Source of the DNA: Rosellinia necatrix
Taxonomy: Eukaryota > Ascomycota > Sordariomycetes > Xylariales > Xylariaceae
DNA: 64,000 bases
NCBI GenBank assembly: GCA_021209875.1
Contig: JAGYVD010000001.1
Span: 3,162,001-3,226,000, forward strand
Reading direction: 5' to 3'
Shown: positions 1 through 10,500 of the stretch, in pieces
Layout of the letters: each line of letters starts with the position of its first letter
How positions within the stretch are numbered: the first letter of the stretch is position 1
Made by a program: the position numbers and the translations under genes
The notes under the pieces: generated by a model
The model's database searches: none
What the model saw: only the letters and a program-made list of their open reading frames with translations
What the model was told of the DNA's origin: nothing

Positions 1-716
1 GCCTTTGTAACAACCCTCAATCCAGGTTTCGACTAGGACAATATGCCTCATATCACGCCTCAGAATAACAAGCCGGCTGAAAGAGCTAATGTGTCGGTTG
101 TGAGTCTCAGCCTTAACTCTGGCTAGTTGCTAACACGAAACGCAGTGAGTGTGTAGTGGCCCCTGCTAAGCCCAAAACTCAATCTTCAAATCGTGTTATG
201 CTTGAGCGGTGGGCCAAAGATACATCGCGGGCCGGCCTCCCCATCAACGAGGTAATGCAACAGGGGCAACAAGGGCAACAGTCTTCTTGGTAAGAGGACG
301 CCCCCCCATCCCCCACTCCTAAAATGGTGGTGACCCCTATAGCTAACTATAATGAATAGGGGGGCTACCAAGCGATAGTGATCTGACCCGGCCCAGGGCT
401 ATGTGTATGGTGATGATAAGGGCAGGAAACTTGCAGTTAGCCGACAACTTGCAATCCCATGTTCCAAATAGTGCCATGAGGTGGTACAAGCACATAGATC
501 TAGAGGCTGTGAGCAGGACCGGTTCTGGTATATGATCTGTGGCATGTGCCCTAAAGTGGAGGTATACGAGATCCTGCAGATATTCTAGATCAGGTAGTTT
601 CTATGCGGACTCACTACTTGGTGCTGTAGCACCATTCTGTGGCACAGTCCCTGTCGCATGAAACCCGTCAAGAGTGATAGTGACAGCGCCGGCTTGCACG
701 AGCTGTAATGCGTCAG
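1..716. other. Intergenic, 3' flank of STR3
   Basis: This stretch follows the stop codon of the minus-strand cystathionine beta-lyase and should hold its 3' untranslated region. I see no convincing coding frame: the only frame of any length (186-371, minus) is 61 codons of low complexity without a recognisable motif. No repeat or RNA gene was noticed. Confidence 0.5.
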
Positions 717-2009
717 TCATGGTAGTACAATGATGTTTGTCCGCGTTACTGTACTTACTGAGCGAGAGAGATCCTCAATGAGATCCTGCACGTCTTCAAT
801 GCCGATGCAAAGTCTAATGAGGTCTTCGGGCATCTGCCGCTCCTTCCTGGTCTTTGCATCGATACTGGCATGGCTCATGCGGCATGGCATGCTGATTAGG
901 CTATTGACACACCCGAAACTAACGCTTATTGCGTATAATCTTGCTGCTTCAACGATGCGCTCCGAGACGGTTATATCGCCGGTCTCGAACGATAGGACAG
1001 CACCGGCGCCCTTCGCTATGGACCAGTGAAGATCGTACTGGGGATGTGACTTGAGACCAGGATAGCGGACGCGGAAGCCATGTGACTCGAGGAACTCAGC
1101 AATCATCTGGGCATTCGCCTGCTGCTTTTCCATGCGGATAGCTAGTGTCTTGACCCCCCGCATGAGGAGAAAGGAGTCGTTAGGGGCAAGGCCGCAGCCG
1201 GTGGAGTTGATGGTGAAATACATCTTATCGCCGATGGCGGGGTCGTTACAAGCGATGATGCCGGCCATGATGTCGTGGTGTCCAGATAAGTATTTGGTGC
1301 CCGACTCGTAAACAATATCTGCGCCCAACTCGAGGGGGTTGCAGAGCATGGGCGAGAGCATAGTGTTGTCGACGACGACAAGGGCCTTCGAGTTGGCCTC
1401 GTGGACTGCTTTGGCAATGGTAGGTATGTCGATGACCTTGATCAATGGATTGGTCGGGGTCTCGAGGAGCACCATGGCAGTCTTGTTGGATGTCACTTCA
1501 CGGACGCTCTCGACCTTGGTCGTGTCTACGTGGTGCACAATGATGCCTTGGTTCGATGACAAGTACGTAAGCAGTCGGTTGGTGCCGCCGTATAAGTCAT
1601 CTCCGGTGACCACCTCGTCCCCAGGGCGAAGCAGCCTTGTGATGACGTCCAATGCGCCCATGCCGGAGCTTACAGCGAGAGCGCGGGTAGCGTTCATGAT
1701 CTTGGCCATGTGATGCTCCAAATGCGTTCGGGTGGGGTTGCCGGACCGTGTGTAGTCGTATTCATTCCCACCGGCAGCAGAAGTCTGCTTGAAAGTGGCG
1801 GATTGGTAGATGGGGATGCTGGAGGCGCCATACTGATCTTTAGAATCGGTATAGACCAGTTCCGTGGCGAGGGCATATCGGCGGCGTCCGTTCGAAGGAC
1901 TGGAGGGGGCAGGGGACGGCGGTAGGTTGTGACCGTCGGGATCTATTTTTGCAAAGGCCTTGTTGATGGCCTTGGTGACTTCGTCGCCGCTTGACGAGGA
2001 ACCAGACAT
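717..2009 (-). CDS. STR3: Cystathionine beta-lyase (PLP enzyme)
   Basis: This intronless gene encodes a 430-aa Cys/Met-metabolism PLP-dependent enzyme. Cystathionine beta-lyase cleaves cystathionine to homocysteine, pyruvate and ammonia on the way to methionine. Visible family motifs are YGASSIPIYQSATF near residue 60, YDYTRSGNPTR near 84, the cofactor-binding SSGMGALD, TPTNPL, and the PLP lysine in SGTKYLSGHHD (Lys about 239). The overall pattern resembles fungal STR3/metG more than cystathionine gamma-synthase or gamma-lyase, but the three share a fold, so substrate is inferred. I chose the methionine of MSGSSSSGDE. An in-frame ATG at 2093 would add 28 residues, mostly histidine, from a triplet repeat that looks like leader sequence. 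Length fits the family. Confidence 0.85.
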   Translation of the reverse strand: MSGSSSSGDEVTKAINKAFAKIDPDGHNLPPSPAPSSPSNGRRRYALATELVYTDSKDQYGASSIPIYQSATFKQTSAAGGNEYDYTRSGNPTRTHLEHHMAKIMNATRALAVSSGMGALDVITRLLRPGDEVVTGDDLYGGTNRLLTYLSSNQGIIVHHVDTTKVESVREVTSNKTAMVLLETPTNPLIKVIDIPTIAKAVHEANSKALVVVDNTMLSPMLCNPLELGADIVYESGTKYLSGHHDIMAGIIACNDPAIGDKMYFTINSTGCGLAPNDSFLLMRGVKTLAIRMEKQQANAQMIAEFLESHGFRVRYPGLKSHPQYDLHWSIAKGAGAVLSFETGDITVSERIVEAARLYAISVSFGCVNSLISMPCRMSHASIDAKTRKERQMPEDLIRLCIGIEDVQDLIEDLSRSVSTVTRTNIIVLP

Positions 2010-2013
2010 GATG

Positions 2014-2176
2014 ACGATGGTGTGGTAGTTGTGGTGGTGGTGGTCGCTGGGGTGGTGATGGTAGTGGTGGTGATAGTGGTGATGGTGGGCCAACTAAGCA
2101 CTACCTAGACTAATAAGAATAGTTGGCGGGGTGGTGGCGGTAGTGGTGGCGGGTAGTGGTGGTGGTAGTAGTGGTA
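2014..2176. repeat. Impure GTG/GAT triplet repeat upstream of STR3
   Basis: The plus strand reads as imperfect GTG, GAT and GTA triplets, interrupted near 2095-2127. On the STR3 strand this is CAC/CAT. Read in frame with STR3 it would give a polyhistidine N-terminal extension. It is best explained as a microsatellite in the 5' leader. Confidence 0.7.
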
Positions 2177-3316
2177 GGTTAGTGGCCTCGCATAAGCAAT
2201 ACTGGGAGGCACCACTACTAGGCACTAACCTAAGTAGATATAAAAGCGCGAATGAGTTTGAGTTGGGGGCAGATAGAGAGAGGGTCGAGGGTCGAGGGTC
2301 GATGGTCGGGGGAGTAGAATATTTGGCTGAATCAGTTGAGTGTGATCGAAGGTCAATTCGACAGACCAGCGCTGATGAAAGACGGGAAAAGCTGAAGAAA
2401 GAAGGGACCCGGGGTCGGTCAGGTAGGATCAATCACACTCTCCGAGCTTGGTCCGTTCAATCAACCTACAGGCGATCTGCCGGTACCTGAGCCAGTCATC
2501 GCAGCCTGCCTGTAAAAATAAGTACGAAGTACACTAGGTACATCGCACACGGCTATTAGGCAAGGAGCTCTAGGTGATAGGTCCGATCCAGGCGGTTTAG
2601 GCGGTTCAGGTGAGAGCAGTGGGCAAAATTGCCCAGTCAAAAGCGCACCCCTACCTGGTATATTCCGGTTATCGGGCCCGAAAATCTGGGGAGCAGCTAA
2701 TTGATTGAACCTTTCGACGCGTACCTACTTCATAGCACGATGACGTGATTTTCGACCCCACATACGAACCATGGCCAAGATGGCCATCTAAGACCTCCCC
2801 CGCCGACTGCCGGTCCTTTGGCACCACCATTTATTATATATTACCACCGTATATCGCCGCCGTATACCACTTCCGTATTTCACGTATGCAGCCTTGCCGG
2901 GGCGTAAGTTAGACGGAGGAAACCTAGGTATGATGCCAAGGTACATCCTCAAGTAAGTAAGTACCTAGGGTATGGGTTATCTATAATATTATAACCATCA
3001 TTAGCTCCGAGTTCCATTTGATCCCTTTACAGACGAATGGACCTGTCCAAGATCATAGAAATATTTAACAAGACTGGTGTAGATGAAATGTTTGCCCATG
3101 ATACATTCCTATATCTACACGCCGTTTTGCTGGTTCGTCTAGTAGTGGCCTCCCCCTATTTTTCATAGCCCGCGCGTGTCGGGGGGTTGGGGGGGGAGGG
3201 GGGGGGAACAAAAGGAAATAAAAAAAAAAAGGCTTTAATTCCTAGCGTCAGGGATTCCTCAACGCCCGTCGTATTTATCAAGCTTGGATATCCCGTGGCG
3301 CATAAAAACAAGTAAA
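2177..3316. other. Intergenic between STR3 and MSP1
   Basis: This holds the STR3 promoter side and the 3' end of MSP1. Both genes are on the minus strand. A 119-codon plus-strand frame over 2131-2490 is repeat-derived and unsupported. An unusually G-rich run sits at 3181-3206, followed by a short poly-A tract. Several TAGGTA-type motifs are present around 2920-2970. Confidence 0.5.
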
Positions 3317-4748
3317 TCATGCTGATTGTTCCGTGGCCCTTGCGCCGCCCGATGTGGATGTGTCCGCCGTTAGCTGTTCGTCCTCCTCAACATCTTCGTA
3401 TTCGTCACTGGAGGATTTGGCGCGTGAATGGTTCTGCATCAGGATTTGCCCGCCGCCCTTTCGGCCGAAAAAATCGTCCGTCCGCATGCCCCGTACCTTC
3501 GTTGGGTCAATGCTCGACATGGAGCTCCCGGTTGCCCGGTGCTCGCGAATGTACTCGCGCACCGGTGCCATCGCGGCATCACGACAGGCTTCCTTGATAT
3601 CGCTGCCGGACATGCCAGCCGTGACCCTCGCAACGTAGTCCATATTGAAGTTGTCTGCCTCGGTTTTCGTGTCCTTCAGCAATAGTTGCAGGATCCGAAG
3701 CCTTTGGGTCTTGTCGGGTAGCGACACGGGGAATTTCTTTGGCATTCGACGCAAAATCGCTTCGTCGATGTCGTGTATTCGGTTGGTCGCTCCAAGAACA
3801 ACAATTCGTGCAGGCAACCCGCGAGTGTTAGCAGACGTGAGGCCGTCCCACAGCGTCATAAACCTGGCCACCGGGTCAGCAAGAATTTCTACAAAAGAGG
3901 GCTCGGTGAACAAACTCGGCTTTGACCATCCCACTAGCCTCGTGCTCGCCGCTTCTCCTTGTTCCCAGGACGGCATCTATTTCGTCTATGAAAATAATCG
4001 TGGGTTGCAATTTGCGGGCGAGCGAGAAAACCGCACGGACGAGCTTATTCGAGTCTCCGTACCATTTCTCCGTTAACGTCGAGATATGCAAGTTGATGAA
4101 CGATGCGCCGCTTTCGCGTGCCACGGCCTTGGCTAGCATCGTCTTGCCACAGCCGGGAGGCCCGTATAATAGAACGCCTGAAGGTGCCGACAATAGAGGC
4201 GCGGCATGCGAGTAGAGATGAGGCATGGTTAACGGGTAAATGACCGACTCCTTCACCTCCTCGATTATATCTTCCAAGCCGCCAATATCTTTCACCCGAG
4301 TTAGAAGCTATTCGCGCCAGGGCAAGGAGGTTACACCTCACCATCAAAACCGACGGCGATATCCTCCGGAGCCACGACCTCCAGGGCCACCATGTTTTCG
4401 TACTCGTTCAGGTCTAGATCTTCAATTCGAGGCCCTCTACGATCGCTACTCCCGGGGTCGCCGCTGTCGGCTCCGTCATGTTCTCGGGCCTTTCGCAAAC
4501 GGGAGAGGTTTGCCTTCGCCTTGATACGAGCTTGCTCGTGCTTTTCTCTGTCGGGGTCGGCGAGTGTTCCTTGGAGGCTCGATAAGGCATTTTTGGTTAA
4601 AAACCACGCTGCGCCGGCCTAATGAAGCGTTAGACAAGACGATAGACGAGGCGCTGTCTGCGCCTAGTAACCTGTGCCATACCGTTCCTAATAGCAGAAG
4701 AACATCCCATACGTAATCGGCGCCATTTCTTCTCCGATCAACCATTGC
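3317..4748 (-). CDS. MSP1: Msp1/ATAD1-type AAA ATPase of the mitochondrial outer membrane
   Basis: Msp1 extracts mislocalised tail-anchored proteins from the mitochondrial outer membrane. The spliced model is 420 aa, with exons 4683-4748, 4342-4618, 3916-4288 and 3317-3863 and introns of 64, 53 and 52 bp (donors GTATGG, GTGAGG, GTTTGT). Splicing the first intron creates an N-terminal membrane segment, VLLLLGTAGAAWFL, matching the position of the yeast Msp1 anchor. Then come [13 protein letters not shown], Walker A GPPGCGKT (157-164), the pore-loop region KWYGDSNK, Walker B IIFIDEID (212-219) and [10 protein letters not shown] across the third intron. The GATNR sensor and the arginine-rich RRMPKKF follow. 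The C-terminus is acidic and variable. I took the methionine of [10 protein letters not shown] as start; in-frame methionines lie 10 and 16 residues upstream. Confidence 0.9.
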
Positions 4749-5895
4749 GTAGGTTTCGCGTAGCCAGCTGAGAAGCATCTGTGCCCTCCTGAACAACCCA
4801 CGGGGGCGGAGTTTGGATTAGATGGTTTGGCGAGGAGTTGTTGCACCGGTATCCGAGAAGACAAGAAACCTCAGGCTGTCTATCATTCAATTTTCGAGGC
4901 TCGGGAGTAGATAGCGCCACCTAGGCAACGGGTAGAGCACTGGGGTGACTGATAACCGAGTAGTGTAGGTACCTGCGGGTAGATAGGTTTTATGGCACCG
5001 AGTCGCAACCAGGATATCAAATAAACTATGCCCCTTTTAGGTTAACCAACCAGAGCAGGTCCCGCTTTTTCACATGCAAAATGAACAAAGTTGCATAACT
5101 TCCAATGCATGTCACGGTAACAATTACCTACCTAAGTTAGGTAAGTTACCAGTAGCAACTAGTACCTAACTACTAGTTAAGCGATTTAGACGTCAAACAT
5201 CAGAGGCGTTTTATATACACTAGGTAGACACCTAGACTAAACGTTAATAAACTACTACTACTAGGTAGTTTACTACCTGGTATCTACCTAAATGCTTTAT
5301 ATTGGGGATTTATATATACAAGGTATTATACACTAAGGGTGATGGTGGCCCCGATTGATATCCAATATTACTCTGCTCATTTCATCCTTTGTAGAAGAAC
5401 ACAGGTAGTTATGAACAGTCTAATAAGGCCTGACAGTAAAGATGCCTAAATCAACCGACGTCATAGCAAATTACATGATGCAGATGCACAGGTGTAGCAT
5501 ACAGAAACCCCACTTCCATTGAATTGGATATTGGATACAGTATACAGTGCATGCATCGCGCAGGCAGGCCAATGCAGGAGGAGGGTTCCTTACTGTTGTA
5601 GCCGAACAGTTGTTTGCACAAAGCTCATGCCTTTGCCAGCATCGCTGCTGGTATCACCAGTATCATCAGATCGGTAGTCACAGCACACCAAGGTCAGCAA
5701 CACCCCCCGACTACCCATCGCCCCCGAACGTGCTCTCTCTCCCCTCCTCCTCGCTTCTCACTCCTCACTCCTCGCTCCTCACTCCTATTACCTAGCTGGT
5801 CTAGTATCAAGTAAACGCCAACTAGATAACTAGCCTAGGTATGGTAAAGAGAAACCCTCACAGAATTCGCTTTATATAACGACCACCGTTCCTCC
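4749..5895. other. Divergent intergenic region between MSP1 and the 410-aa gene
   Basis: This presumably contains promoters in both directions. It is rich in TACCTA/TAGGTA motifs, notably 5115-5300, and in AT-rich stretches. A pyrimidine-rich tract of CTC/CTT repeats at about 5735-5795 lies some 100 bp before the plus-strand ATG, typical of fungal promoters. No supportable gene was seen. Confidence 0.5.
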
Positions 5896-7128
5896 ATGGA
5901 TCACCTAGCCAAGTCATTTATCCGAGTTCATCGGCAAATGGACACCGCTGATGAACTCTGCCAATCCCTCCTCAACCTCGAGGCCTCAGCTCTGTCCAGC
6001 CCGTCATCGATCTCAGCTGAAGACAGGAGACGCATTCTCGATTTCCCCGAGCCTGCGACGCAGTCCGCAAACATCACAGCGGTCACCCCGCTATCCAAAC
6101 CAGCCTTGTTGCAGCGGGCGGCGGACTCGCCTGACCAGCTCACCCAGGCCGAAGTAGACCTGTTGAAGGACCGCTACTGGCTCAATCTCACCCGTGCCGA
6201 GTCGGGCGCCCGTTCACGTGCCGGCGCCGCTCTAGTAGCCGTCTCGCAGGGGCACTTCGATGAGACCACCTCACGCCTGAGGAAGATGCGGGAGCCTCTG
6301 TACGAGGAGGGCGAGGCGCGCGCCATCGAGAACGCCGAGAACGAGGCCTGGAAGCGCATAGTCGCGCTCGCCATGGGCCCACAAGACGACGCCCAGGCCC
6401 AACTTGCCAAGGCCAGGCCGTGGGTCAGGCAACTATGGGACGACGTCAAAGACGAGCCGGGGCGGAGGTGGGGGTACGCCGTTTTTCTCGAGCCGGCCTA
6501 CGAGAATATGGACGATTACCTGTCGCGGAGAGATGCCGCGCTTTTCCACGCAAGAGGCGCGGTTTGTTGCGGGGAGGCGCTGGGTGCCAGGTGGAAACTG
6601 CAGAGACTAGGCTGGCCCATCGGCGCAGACGGACAAGGCCGGGCGCCCGGTGCTAGATTCGGTGCGTTAAGACAGCATTTCAAGTCGCTTGTAGATCGTG
6701 CCCCCAAAAAGCAGAGAGTTGGCCAGGGAGCGGATACACAAAGCGGTGGGTTAGACGATGGCATTCTGCACAACACTTTCCTCGCCATCGATCGTGAATC
6801 AATCGATAGTGTCATGTCATCAACGGGCATTGTTGATGACATGTGGGTTTGGGCAATCGACCCGGATTTTGAAAGTGCATCACCGCCGCCCGAGGAGACG
6901 GAAACAAAGGAGGGAGAACAACAATTCCGCGGATGCATGCGCGTTCGTCTTCAACAACTGGTCAACAATTTCTTTGAGCAGCGATACCTCCATGCTGAGG
7001 AACACCCGCTGGTTTACCTGTGGAAAGCCTCCGCGGCGAGTAAGAACCAAGCATTCGTATCTGTCAGAGAGGATGAGGCCAGTCTCTGGCGCGACAGTCG
7101 GAGTATTGGTAGTGCTATGAGACCTTGA
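5896..7128 (+). CDS. Hypothetical protein, 410 aa, unknown function
   Basis: This is a single uninterrupted frame of 410 codons starting at ATG in the context TCCATGGATC, with normal coding composition. I do not recognise the family. The protein has no signal peptide and no membrane segment. The first half is predicted helical and rich in Ala, Glu and Arg (for example RLRKMREPLYEEGEARAIE near residues 127-145). The middle holds tryptophan-rich stretches (WVRQLWDDV). A variable acidic linker lies around 325-345. A final segment begins FRGCMRVRLQQLVNNFFEQ. The lack of introns and the length argue for a real gene rather than a chance frame. It converges on the chitinase gene. A homology search would be needed for function. 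Confidence 0.65.
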   Translation: MDHLAKSFIRVHRQMDTADELCQSLLNLEASALSSPSSISAEDRRRILDFPEPATQSANITAVTPLSKPALLQRAADSPDQLTQAEVDLLKDRYWLNLTRAESGARSRAGAALVAVSQGHFDETTSRLRKMREPLYEEGEARAIENAENEAWKRIVALAMGPQDDAQAQLAKARPWVRQLWDDVKDEPGRRWGYAVFLEPAYENMDDYLSRRDAALFHARGAVCCGEALGARWKLQRLGWPIGADGQGRAPGARFGALRQHFKSLVDRAPKKQRVGQGADTQSGGLDDGILHNTFLAIDRESIDSVMSSTGIVDDMWVWAIDPDFESASPPPEETETKEGEQQFRGCMRVRLQQLVNNFFEQRYLHAEEHPLVYLWKASAASKNQAFVSVREDEASLWRDSRSIGSAMRP

Positions 7129-7507
7129 GTTATGATAAATGGGTAGAAGCACAAGGTATTCATCGTCAAAAACATCTCAGCTGGACAGCGATCACACCAA
7201 TATCGCTTTATACTCTACGTAACGACAAATTTTAACTGGCTAGGTCTATACTGATCACTTCAAGGACTCATTTCATATCGGAATCCCTCGCTGAGCTAGC
7301 ACAAAACTCCGCATCCGTACACTGAGCACTCGATGTGAATGAAGCTCTTGTACAGGTGTATAGTTGGTCTCGGTGGCTATCTAGTCCAAACTATATTCAA
7401 TTGGGGCATTGCATCACGTCAGATATTATAACCTTTCAGGTTAGATAGCAGGATACTACTGTTATACAAGATATACCCAGCGAGAAATTTTGACACAAAT
7501 TCAGGCT
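7129..7507. other. Convergent 3' intergenic region
   Basis: The 410-aa gene (+) and the chitinase gene (-) both end into this gap, so it should hold both polyadenylation regions. It is moderately AT-rich. No gene or repeat was seen. Confidence 0.5.
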
Positions 7508-10500
7508 CTAAAAATGCAGCTCGTTCGCTATGCGAGCTCTCATCCGCATAACAGCGGCGAGGACATCAAGCGCCAACTGCTGCCTAGGGTTTCCGGGTTG
7601 CGCCAGCGGCGTGTAAGTGTTGACGAGGCTGTTCAGCCGACTGTTGACGTAGCGGGTGACGAAGTTGGTGACGCGAGTCTCCCAGACGGGCTGGAACTCG
7701 TCGATCAAGGGCGTCAGCCGCTCCACGCGATTCGGGAACGTCTAGATAGATAAAAGCGGGCGCGCTGCGTTAGCCAAAAAAAAAACCCCTCGGCCGAAAT
7801 GGTAAAGAAATACGTACCCTGCCGTACAGGTCGTCGAATACGAGCGCCGCGTCCCGCCGGCCATCGAAGTACAGCTGCCGGTTCGCCTGTATAGCCCGCA
7901 GGTAGTTCATGACGCCGAACACGGCCCGGAGCGCCGACAGCGCCGCCTCCGCCGTGCCCTGGCCGGGGTTCATCATCCAGATGTCCCAGAGGTCGTCTGC
8001 GGTCGGGAGGCCTTGGGTCGTGTACATGCGGCCCTTAAGGATCTAGCGGATCCGCGCTGAGGTTAGAAATCACCGCTGCACTTTTGTATGGTCGTAGACG
8101 CGCGGGGAGTACCTACGTTCAAGTTCCTCTCCAAGTTGACCATCGGGTTGGGATTCGATGTTGACCCCATCGCGTCAGCTATGTCGATCGCGGCCGATCC
8201 CAGCGGGGGAGTGGCCTCGACGTTGGGGGGCACCCACGTCCGGTAGTCGGAGCCGAAGTAGTTGAGAAGGTCGTTGAAGCGGAATAAGGGAAGCTGTGTT
8301 TGGTGCGTGCCTCCTTGGCCATCCGCTAGGTCAATCTCTCCTAATTTGGGCAAACAAGGGTGTTAGCAAACTATTTCTCATACTCATGTCAGTTCACGAT
8401 AGCTGCCCCTGAAGGAAATCCGTGATCTTAAATCTTGTTCTTCGGAGACTTCATTCCATCGAATGACACCCAGACACCAGTCATAATACCGACTATATCC
8501 ATATGCGATTAGGCATTAACAAAAATCCATCATGAATGTTCAATATATCTAGAAATTTATCTAGAAACTGAAGGCCTAATCCATATCGATTGTCGAAAAA
8601 CGTATGGGCTTGGGTAAAGCTTCAGTGTTTCTTATATATGAAGACACTATTGCTAGTATTGGAAGGATCTATAACTCACCGCTTTGGATAAAGTTAGCGA
8701 GGTTGGTTGGGAAGATAGTCCGATCGTCCGGATGATCAGAGTCGATACCATCCCAGTTCTGGCCCTGAATACCAGCAGCTGTGATCGTCGTGTCTTCGCA
8801 ATCTGCAGGATTCGCAAGAGCATAACGTTCATTTCGCCCTATACGCCGTTAGCTCTTCCGTTATCCCCCGGCGAAGGGTTGGCGGACGTCTTCTTTACCT
8901 GTTTCAGCATCCAGCGCATCACCGTCGTCCCCGTTCGGGTATGTCGGTGTGACAAAATCAAACGCATTGGTGGCTCCATTCGGGTTCTCCGGGTATTCGT
9001 AGATGCGATATGTCTCCGAGTTTCCGGAACTTGGGCCAGCACGCGGCTCCAATTCTGCGAGATACCGCTCTTCTCGCTCACTTAGCGGCTCTAGGTACTC
9101 GCGTTTGAACTTCAGCTTGAAAGGCGGGTCAGGCTGCTTGAGACTCGTGTCGTTCGCGCTGATGTTATAGAAACATATGAGCTCGCCAGTGTAGGATCCG
9201 CCAGAGCACGATATGAAGTCGCTGACTCCAAAGACCGGATATCCCATGATGTTTGGTATTTCTCGGGTCGCAGGCACGTCGCCACCATCCAATACTGAGC
9301 GTGGATTAGGCTGCGTTCCAATCGGATGTGTAATACCGTCGTCCCATCCGTCCATCACGGTGCCAATCTGGATGACATCGGAAGAGCCTTCTTGAGGGGC
9401 GTCAAGGACAGCGGATTGCCCCGTGCCCGAGTTGCCTACCACACGAATGGCGTGGGGCGTTCGAGCGGTAAATCTGGCACCGGCCTCTTGGAGCGAGGTC
9501 TGGTATCCGAATATCTTCATATTCATTGACGCCTCTACATTGAGGTTCATGGCAAATATGGTAGTGAAAGTGTTCTCGGTCTTGATGAATCCGTCAGCGG
9601 CGTTGCGGAGGGTGTTCGTAAGTATGTCGCCGTCGAACCCGGCAAGACCAGCAGGTGCGTGCGTTTTCATAGTTTTCGTGGAGCCTGCTTCGAAGCTCAC
9701 TGAAAATTTCCCATCAATCTCGCCGGATCCAATGAGAGACACCTCCGCGTTGAGCTCTGGTGAGAATGACACGATACCAGGGTGAGAGACTTGGTATTTG
9801 GTGATGGGACTAGGGAATAGATCTCTCAGAGCACCACCGCGGCTATTGATGTCTAAGATACCCTTGCCATCAAACTCGAGCTGTCCGGACATGTAAATGT
9901 CAGAATCAAAGTAGCCGTAAGCTTCTTCTAAATTAAAAGGCTGTATTCTTCCAACAAGAGTATAACCAAACCTCATAGTGTTTCTCATGGAGCCGGCAAG
10001 ATTCACCTTCAAGAAACCGTCCGGACCGTTGCAACCCTTGTCGCTGCCATCATCCCCAACTAAAAGGACATTAAAACTGTCCTTATTGACTTTAGCTGGC
10101 GTATCCGGAAAGCTTCCCCGTATCCTATCGAGGATTGTTTTCCAGACAGAGCTGATTTTACTCCAAAACCTCGGTTCCAAGGCGCGTTTCTGATGCGCGG
10201 CTTGAACGACGTCTTGGTAGTATTGGTGATTGTCTGAAAAGTCAACGCGGAAGAATATGTCTCCTGCATCTCGTTTGGATTTCGAGAAGTCATAGCTGAA
10301 TTCTAGTTCCCACACCGTAGCATTCCTAGCAGCTCTCGTACTGATATGCTGGGGGACAGTAAGACTGGACTCTCTCACGGAGTGTGCCACAGCCCATTGA
10401 GCAAATCCCATATCGTCTGGCATACGAAGAATGGTTCCCTCAACGCCACCTTCATGCATGTCATCGCAATTGCTTTCAGTTGAATCATTCATGCAAACGA

